Shown piece by piece: positions 1-5,134 of a stretch of 5,134 bases of DNA; positions within the stretch are counted from its first letter, which is position 1, and each line of letters starts with the position of its first letter. The DNA is from Candidatus Omnitrophota bacterium. Its GTDB lineage: Bacteria > Omnitrophota > Gorgyraeia > 1-14-0-20-64-10. The position numbers and the translations under genes are program-made. Below the pieces are notes generated by a model. It was not told where the DNA came from, did not search any database, and saw nothing but the letters and a program-made list of their open reading frames with translations. Location: contig JAHFFF010000127.1 of assembly GCA_023248095.1 (NCBI GenBank), positions 1 to 5,134 of the forward strand. The letters are read 5' to 3'.

Positions 1-1
1 G

Positions 2-2502
<2,501 letters not shown>

Positions 2503-2503
<1 letters not shown>

Positions 2504-3318
2504 TGGCTGATCCCCTCAAGCTGTACCTGAAGGATATTAAGGATATCCCTCTGCTCAGGCCGGAGGAGGAGATCTCCCTGGCGAGAAAGGTCCGCAAAGG
2601 AGATCCGGACGCCAGAAGGAAGATGATCCAGGCGAATTTAAGGCTGGTCATCTCCATAGCGAAGCGTTACAGCAATCTCGGGATGCCGATCTCCGACCTC
2701 ATTGAGGAGGGGAATCTGGGGCTGATGCGGGCGGTGGAGAAATTTAACCCGGGCAAGGGGTTCCGCTTTTCCACCTATGCGGCCTGGTGGATCAAGCAGT
2801 ACGTCCTGCGGTCCATTGCCAACCAGGGGAAGACCATCCGCATCCCGGTTTATATGGTGGACATCATTTCTCGGTATCGGAAGGTCAGCGAGCGGCTCAC
2901 CCAGCGGCTGGGCAGGCGCCCCTCTGCCGGCGAGATCGCCCATGGCATGAAGCTGCCGGTCAGGAAAGTTCAGGAGATCGAGCGGATGACCCTGCAGCCG
3001 GCCTCCTTGGACGCCCCTTTGGGGGAGGAGGGAACGACGGAATTTATCGATCTCATCGAGCAGAGCCAGGCCGCTTCTGCCAAGGATGAGTTGGCTGTCT
3101 TTCTTGCGCATGAGCAGGTGGAGGATCTGTTGAGTCGGTTGACCGACCGGGAGCGGGAGGTCTTAAGCTTCCGTTACGGTCTGAAAGACGGAGTGACCTA
3201 CACACTGGGCGAGACCGCGAAGCACCTGGGAATCACGCGCGAACGGGTCCGGCAGATCCAGAACTCTGCCGAGAAGAAGCTGCACGCCTTCCTGGCGACA
3301 CAGGAGAAGCATGCGTAG
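2503..3318 (+). CDS. RNA polymerase sigma factor, sigma-70 family (group 2-like)
   Basis: Directs RNA polymerase to promoters. 271 residues from the ATG at 2503, which overlaps the ppdK stop by one base and follows an SD. Domains in order: region 1.2 (DPLKLYLKDI, about 3-35), 2.1 (NLRLVISIAKRY, about 38-56), 2.2 (DLIEEGNLGLMRAVEKF, about 65-81), 2.3/2.4 (FRFSTYAAWWIKQY to TIRIP, about 87-115), region 3 (about 116-186, with SLDAPLGEEG in 3.2), 4.1 (about 206-228) and the 4.2 helix-turn-helix (TLGETAKHLGITRERVRQIQ, 234-253). Region 1.1 and the long non-conserved insert of primary sigma factors are absent. With its short length this suggests a group 2 (RpoS/SigB-like) factor, although some lineages have short primary factors. 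The -10-reading Gln (Gln99) is kept, but the position of E. coli sigma70 Thr440 is Leu102. No anti-sigma gene is adjacent. The last 8 bases overlap apt. Confidence 0.93.
3302..3306 (+). promoter_or_regulatory. Ribosome binding site for apt
   Basis: AGGAG within the final codons of the sigma factor gene. It is only 4 bases from the ATG at 3311, which is short but usable, and 19 bases from the alternative GTG at 3326. It therefore favours the ATG, though re-initiation by ribosomes finishing the sigma gene could serve either start. Confidence 0.5.
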
Positions 3319-3853
3319 CGGCACGGTGGACCTGAAGAATTACGTCCGGGATGTTCCCGATTTCCCAAAAAAGGGGATCCTCTTCAAGGATCTGACGCCG
3401 GTTTGGAAAGATCCTGCCGCCTTCCGCTCTATGGTGGATCAATTGGCCGATCCTTACCGTACAGAGGAGGTGGAGGTGATTGCCGGTATTGAGTCCCGTG
3501 GACTGATCCTCGGTTCCGCCCTTGCCTACACCCTGGGAACAGGGCTGGTGCCGGTTCGGAAGGAGGGGAAGTTGCCCTGGAAGACGGTCCGGGCTTCCTA
3601 CTCCCTGGAATACGGGCAGGCAACCACAGAGCTTCACGCAGATGCCTTCAAGCCGGATGCCCGCGTCCTGATCGTTGACGATCTTTTGGCAACCGGCGGC
3701 ACCGCGGAGGCGGCCATCCAACTGGTGAGGAAACTGGAGGGCAAGATCGTGGGTCTGGCCTTTTTGGTGGAGCTGGGTTTTCTGAAGGGAAGGCAACGCC
3801 TGGAAAAACTCGGTGTTGAGGTCTTTTCCCTGATTCAGTACGAGTCACCATGA
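3311..3853 (+). CDS. apt: Adenine phosphoribosyltransferase
   Basis: Purine salvage enzyme of the cytoplasm: adenine + PRPP gives AMP + PPi. The 180 residues match the usual family size (about 170-180). Visible family signatures: VRDVPDFPKKGILFKDLTP (12-30), ESRGLILG (61-68), VPVRKEGKLPW (80-90), LEYG with the probable catalytic Glu100, and the PRPP-binding loop VLIVDDLLATGGTAEA (119-134). The start overlaps the sigma gene by 8 bases (ATGCGTAG), which implies translational coupling. The family N-terminus usually reads M-DLK-Y-RD-PDFPK, so the GTG at 3326, which gives VDLKNYVRDVPDFPK 7 bases after the sigma stop, is a credible alternative start; the SD favours the ATG. The stop lies 6 bases from the 3' end of an opposing tRNA gene, and no U-run terminator is visible in between. 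Confidence 0.96.
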   Translation: MRSGTVDLKNYVRDVPDFPKKGILFKDLTPVWKDPAAFRSMVDQLADPYRTEEVEVIAGIESRGLILGSALAYTLGTGLVPVRKEGKLPWKTVRASYSLEYGQATTELHADAFKPDARVLIVDDLLATGGTAEAAIQLVRKLEGKIVGLAFLVELGFLKGRQRLEKLGVEVFSLIQYESP

Positions 3854-3859
3854 AAAGAG

Positions 3860-3933
3860 CGCGCCTGGGCCGATTCGAACGGCCGGCCCCCTCCTTAGGA
3901 GTGAGGTGCTCTATCCATCTGAGCTACAGGCGC
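3860..3933 (-). tRNA. tRNA-Arg (anticodon CCU)
   Basis: Full 74-base cloverleaf on the minus strand. Acceptor stem GCGCCTG/CAGGCGC (7 bp), D stem GCTC/GAGC with loop AGATGGATA, anticodon loop CTCCTAA with anticodon CCT between T33 and A37, variable loop GGGCC, T stem GGCCG/CGGCC with loop TTCGAAT, discriminator G73. It decodes AGG. The 3' CCA is not encoded: G73 is followed by CTCTTTTC, so CCA must be added enzymatically. The anticodon stem is CCTCA/GGAGG, four pairs plus an A31-G39 mismatch next to the loop. The gene converges with apt and diverges from the PHP gene. Confidence 0.95.
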
Positions 3934-3934
3934 G

Positions 3935-3946
3935 GGAAGGACTTCC
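3935..3946. repeat. Short inverted repeat at the tRNA transcription start
   Basis: GGAAG-GA-CTTCC, a perfect 5-bp inverted repeat with a 2-base centre, between the tRNA 5' end and its -10 box. It covers the expected transcription start (near 3942). It could be a small operator or part of the pre-tRNA leader removed by RNase P. It is short enough to be chance. Confidence 0.3.
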
Positions 3947-3948
3947 TT

Positions 3949-3954
3949 ATTATA
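3949..3954 (-). promoter_or_regulatory. -10 box of the tRNA-Arg promoter
   Basis: Read on the minus strand this is a perfect TATAAT. It predicts a start near 3942 and a leader of about 8-9 bases before the mature tRNA 5' end at 3933. No good -35 hexamer is seen 16-19 bp upstream (CTAGTG at 17 bp), and that segment overlaps the PHP start codons. The plus strand of the same patch reads TATTAT (3948-3953), a possible -10 for the PHP gene. Confidence 0.6.
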
Positions 3955-3977
3955 CACGCACGGCGCGCATCCACTAG

Positions 3978-4646
3978 ATGATGATCGATCTGCACACGCA
4001 TACCTTTTTGAGCGATGGGGTCTTGATCCCGTCTGAGTTGGTCCGGCGGGCACAGGTGAAGGGCTACCGGGCGATCGCCATCACCGACCACGTGGATGCC
4101 TCCAACGTGGAGATCCTTGTTCCGCAGCTGGTCCATGTCTGCCAGCGCTTAAACGACCAGGGGAAGGTGATGGTGGTTCCGGGTGTAGAGGTGACCCACG
4201 TGCCCCCAAAGGATTTGGCGGCGGTGGTCGCGTCGGCCCGGGCAGCGGGCGCGCAGCTGGTGGTGGTTCACGGGGAAACCACGGTGGAGCCGGTGGCGCC
4301 GGGCACCAATCACCAAGCCCTGAAGCTGGAGATCGACATTCTTGCACACCCTGGTTTGATCACTCGTGAGGAGGCTGCGCTTGCCGCCAAGAGGGGGATT
4401 GCTCTGGAGCTTTCTGCCCGAAGGGGGCACTCCCTCTCCAACGGCCATGTGGCCCGAATGGCGCAGGAGACAGGTGCCACCTTGGTCCTCAACACCGATG
4501 CCCATGAGCCGGAGGATCTGTTGACCATGGCCGAGGCCCGCAGGGTTGCCTTAGGTGCGGGCCTCAGTGCTCGGGAGGTGGAGCGGATCTACGCCAACGC
4601 GAAGCGTTTGGTAGAGCGGGTTTCAGGAGTTCGAAAAAAATCTTGA
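3978..4646 (+). CDS. PHP-domain metal-dependent hydrolase (histidinol-phosphatase-like)
   Basis: 222-residue cytoplasmic protein made almost entirely of one PHP domain, the fold of histidinol phosphatases and related phosphoesterases. Expected metal ligands are visible: HTHT (His6, His8), ITDH (Asp37, His38), PGVEVTH (Glu71, His74), VVVHGE (His98), ILAHPG (His124) and NTDAHEP (Asp174, His176). The full set argues for an active enzyme, but the substrate cannot be read from sequence; no histidine-biosynthesis genes are nearby, so calling it HisK would be unsafe. An in-frame TAG directly before the ATG at 3978 fixes the upstream limit; a second ATG follows at 3981 and gives the common MIDLHTHT start. 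No Shine-Dalgarno is visible in the 40 bases upstream, so translation may use a very short leader. The gene diverges from tRNA-Arg, and its stop lies inside the -35 box of the next promoter. Confidence 0.9.
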   Translation: MMIDLHTHTFLSDGVLIPSELVRRAQVKGYRAIAITDHVDASNVEILVPQLVHVCQRLNDQGKVMVVPGVEVTHVPPKDLAAVVASARAAGAQLVVVHGETTVEPVAPGTNHQALKLEIDILAHPGLITREEAALAAKRGIALELSARRGHSLSNGHVARMAQETGATLVLNTDAHEPEDLLTMAEARRVALGAGLSAREVERIYANAKRLVERVSGVRKKS

Positions 4647-4672
4647 CACGTAACGCCGCTATGTATTATGAT
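4643..4672 (+). promoter_or_regulatory. Sigma-70-type promoter for the outer-membrane protein gene
   Basis: A consensus -35 TTGACA (4643-4648) and TATGAT (4667-4672, 5 of 6) separated by 18 bp; TATTAT at 4664-4669 is a second -10 option at a short 15-bp spacing. An A-tract (4634-4640) just upstream of the -35 resembles an UP element. Predicted start near 4679-4680. The -35 contains the TGA stop of the PHP gene (4644-4646). Confidence 0.7.
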
Positions 4673-4679
4673 CGCGCAA

Positions 4680-4884
4680 GTTTACGGCAGGCCCTGGGTT
4701 TTCGCTTTCGGGCGCTGGCCGATGGGGGAGGAGATCAGGTTACAGTAGCAAGGCCGTGTAACCCGAGCGAAAACCGGGCAACGGTAAATAAGAAGTCGAA
4801 AGCTCCCCTGACTTTGGCCGATTGATCTGGAGCGGTAATCAACGTTCCGAGGTTAACATAAAAAGGAGGGAGGGTTAGAACACG
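4680..4884 (+). promoter_or_regulatory. Long structured 5' leader, candidate cis-regulatory RNA
   Basis: About 205 bases between the predicted start and the ATG at 4885, with no credible gene. Hand folding gives three hairpins. H1 pairs 4691-4712 with the continuous arm 4762-4779: 18 bp in three blocks (4, 10 and 4 bp), with 2-base bulges TG and TT on the 5' side. H1 can also hold an inner hairpin, GGTTACA/TGTAACC (4738-4744 with 4757-4763), which replaces part of the 4-bp apical block. H2 pairs 4792-4797 with 4810-4815, leaving CTCCCC in its 12-base loop. H3 pairs 4828-4834 with 4843-4849 (GGAGCG/CGTTCC plus an end U-G). GGGGAG (4725-4730) inside H1 is complementary to the H2 loop. I do not recognise cobalamin, c-di-GMP, fluoride, T-box or other classes. 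H3 has no U-run, so control, if any, looks translational. An independent sRNA is an alternative. Confidence 0.5.
4864..4874 (+). promoter_or_regulatory. Strong tandem Shine-Dalgarno of the outer-membrane protein gene
   Basis: AGGAGGGAGGG offers two overlapping SD registers: AGGAGG ends 15 bases before the ATG and GGGAGGG ends 10 bases before it. The second spacing is close to optimal. It lies after an unpaired AT-rich linker, and its GGGAG (4868-4872) is complementary to CTCCC at 4803-4807 in the leader. Confidence 0.8.
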
Positions 4885-5134
4885 ATGCGTAGATTAATAC
4901 TCGTGGGACTTCTGGCGTTTTCCGTGGCCCTGACCGGGACCGCCTACGCCGAGGTTCAGAACATCAAGGTCAGTGGGGATTTGGACGTCAAGGCAATTTC
5001 CCACAATAACTACGACCTGAAGTATAAGCAGCAGAACGTGAGCAATTCGCCAAATGGTGGGGTGACTCCATCCACCACGGATGATGACAACGAGACGTTT
5101 GCGCTGTCCACGTTGCACCTCAGCGTAGATGCAG
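4885..5134 (+). CDS. Exported protein, probable outer-membrane beta-barrel (3'-truncated by window edge)
   Basis: The ATG at 4885 opens a frame that stays open to the window end (83 codons plus one base). Residues 1-22 form a classic Sec signal peptide: MRR, a hydrophobic core (LILVGLLAFSVAL), then an AYA signal peptidase I site before Glu23. The mature part begins EVQNIKVSGDLDVKAISHNNYDL, then a polar Asn/Ser/Thr/Asp-rich stretch (about 52-68), then ETFALSTLHLSVDA. The alternating hydrophobic/polar pattern in VSGDLDVKAI and STLHLSVDA suits outer-membrane beta strands joined by an extracellular loop. From memory, similar openings occur in porin-like or alginate-export-like proteins of uncultured diderm lineages. 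Only the first part is visible, so the family is not settled. A strong promoter, long leader and strong SD suggest an abundant, regulated product. Confidence 0.75.
   Translation, partial: MRRLILVGLLAFSVALTGTAYAEVQNIKVSGDLDVKAISHNNYDLKYKQQNVSNSPNGGVTPSTTDDDNETFALSTLHLSVDA

Noticed and set aside
2531..2549. Repeated AAGGATAT near the start of the sigma gene, possible operator
   Set aside because: It is explained by the coded KDIKDI repeat of region 1.2, a conserved protein motif.
3861..3885. Plus-strand hairpin after apt as an intrinsic terminator
   Set aside because: The stem is the T arm of the opposing tRNA and no U-run follows on the plus strand.
4722..4748. Short upstream open reading frame (8 codons) in the leader
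   Set aside because: No SD precedes its ATG, and a frame this short is expected by chance.
4643..4825. 60-codon reading frame after the PHP gene
   Set aside because: It needs a TTG start that is also the -35 hexamer, has no SD, resembles no family I know, and overlaps the structured leader.
4894..5118. Minus-strand open frame opposite the exported protein
   Set aside because: The plus strand has a signal peptide, strong SD and promoter; the minus frame has no such support.

Overview
The window is a compact, GC-rich bacterial stretch with five protein genes, two of them cut by the window edges, one tRNA gene and one long non-coding leader. The last gene has a signal peptide and looks like the start of an outer-membrane beta-barrel, so the host is probably diderm. 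The opening of its mature part, VQNIKVSGDLDVK, recalls porin-like proteins of Omnitrophota and similar candidate lineages. That recollection is the only basis for a taxonomic guess, so it is weak.

Layout: (1) Bases 2-3853, plus strand, hold a tightly packed run: pyruvate phosphate dikinase (ppdK, missing its N-terminus), a region-1.1-less sigma-70 family factor, and adenine phosphoribosyltransferase (apt). The junctions overlap by 1 base (TAATG) and 8 bases (ATGCGTAG), so co-transcription and translational coupling are likely. (2) A minus-strand tRNA-Arg(CCU) at 3860-3933 converges on apt, only 6 bases after its stop codon. (3) A 44-base divergent gap separates the tRNA from a plus-strand PHP-family metallohydrolase (3978-4646). 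The gap has one AT-rich patch that reads as TATAAT on the minus strand and TATTAT on the plus strand. (4) A good sigma-70 promoter overlaps the PHP stop codon and is followed by about 205 bases with no credible gene. (5) A secreted, probably outer-membrane, protein starts at 4885 behind a strong ribosome binding site and runs off the window.

How the genes fit together: PPDK interconverts ATP + Pi + pyruvate with AMP + PPi + PEP, and Apt makes AMP + PPi from adenine + PRPP. The two products of Apt are thus the two co-substrates that PPDK uses when it runs toward pyruvate and ATP. The sigma factor between them could link this energy/purine module to a wider transcriptional response. This is inference from gene order.

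The most interesting unexplained sequence is the 4680-4884 leader. By hand it folds into three consecutive hairpins, the first an 18-bp interrupted helix. A CTCCCC in the loop of the second can pair with GGGGAG inside the first, or alternatively with the Shine-Dalgarno region of the downstream gene. I could not match it to a known riboswitch class by eye. It is a candidate cis-regulatory RNA that needs covariation testing. The rest of the window is ordinary housekeeping content.
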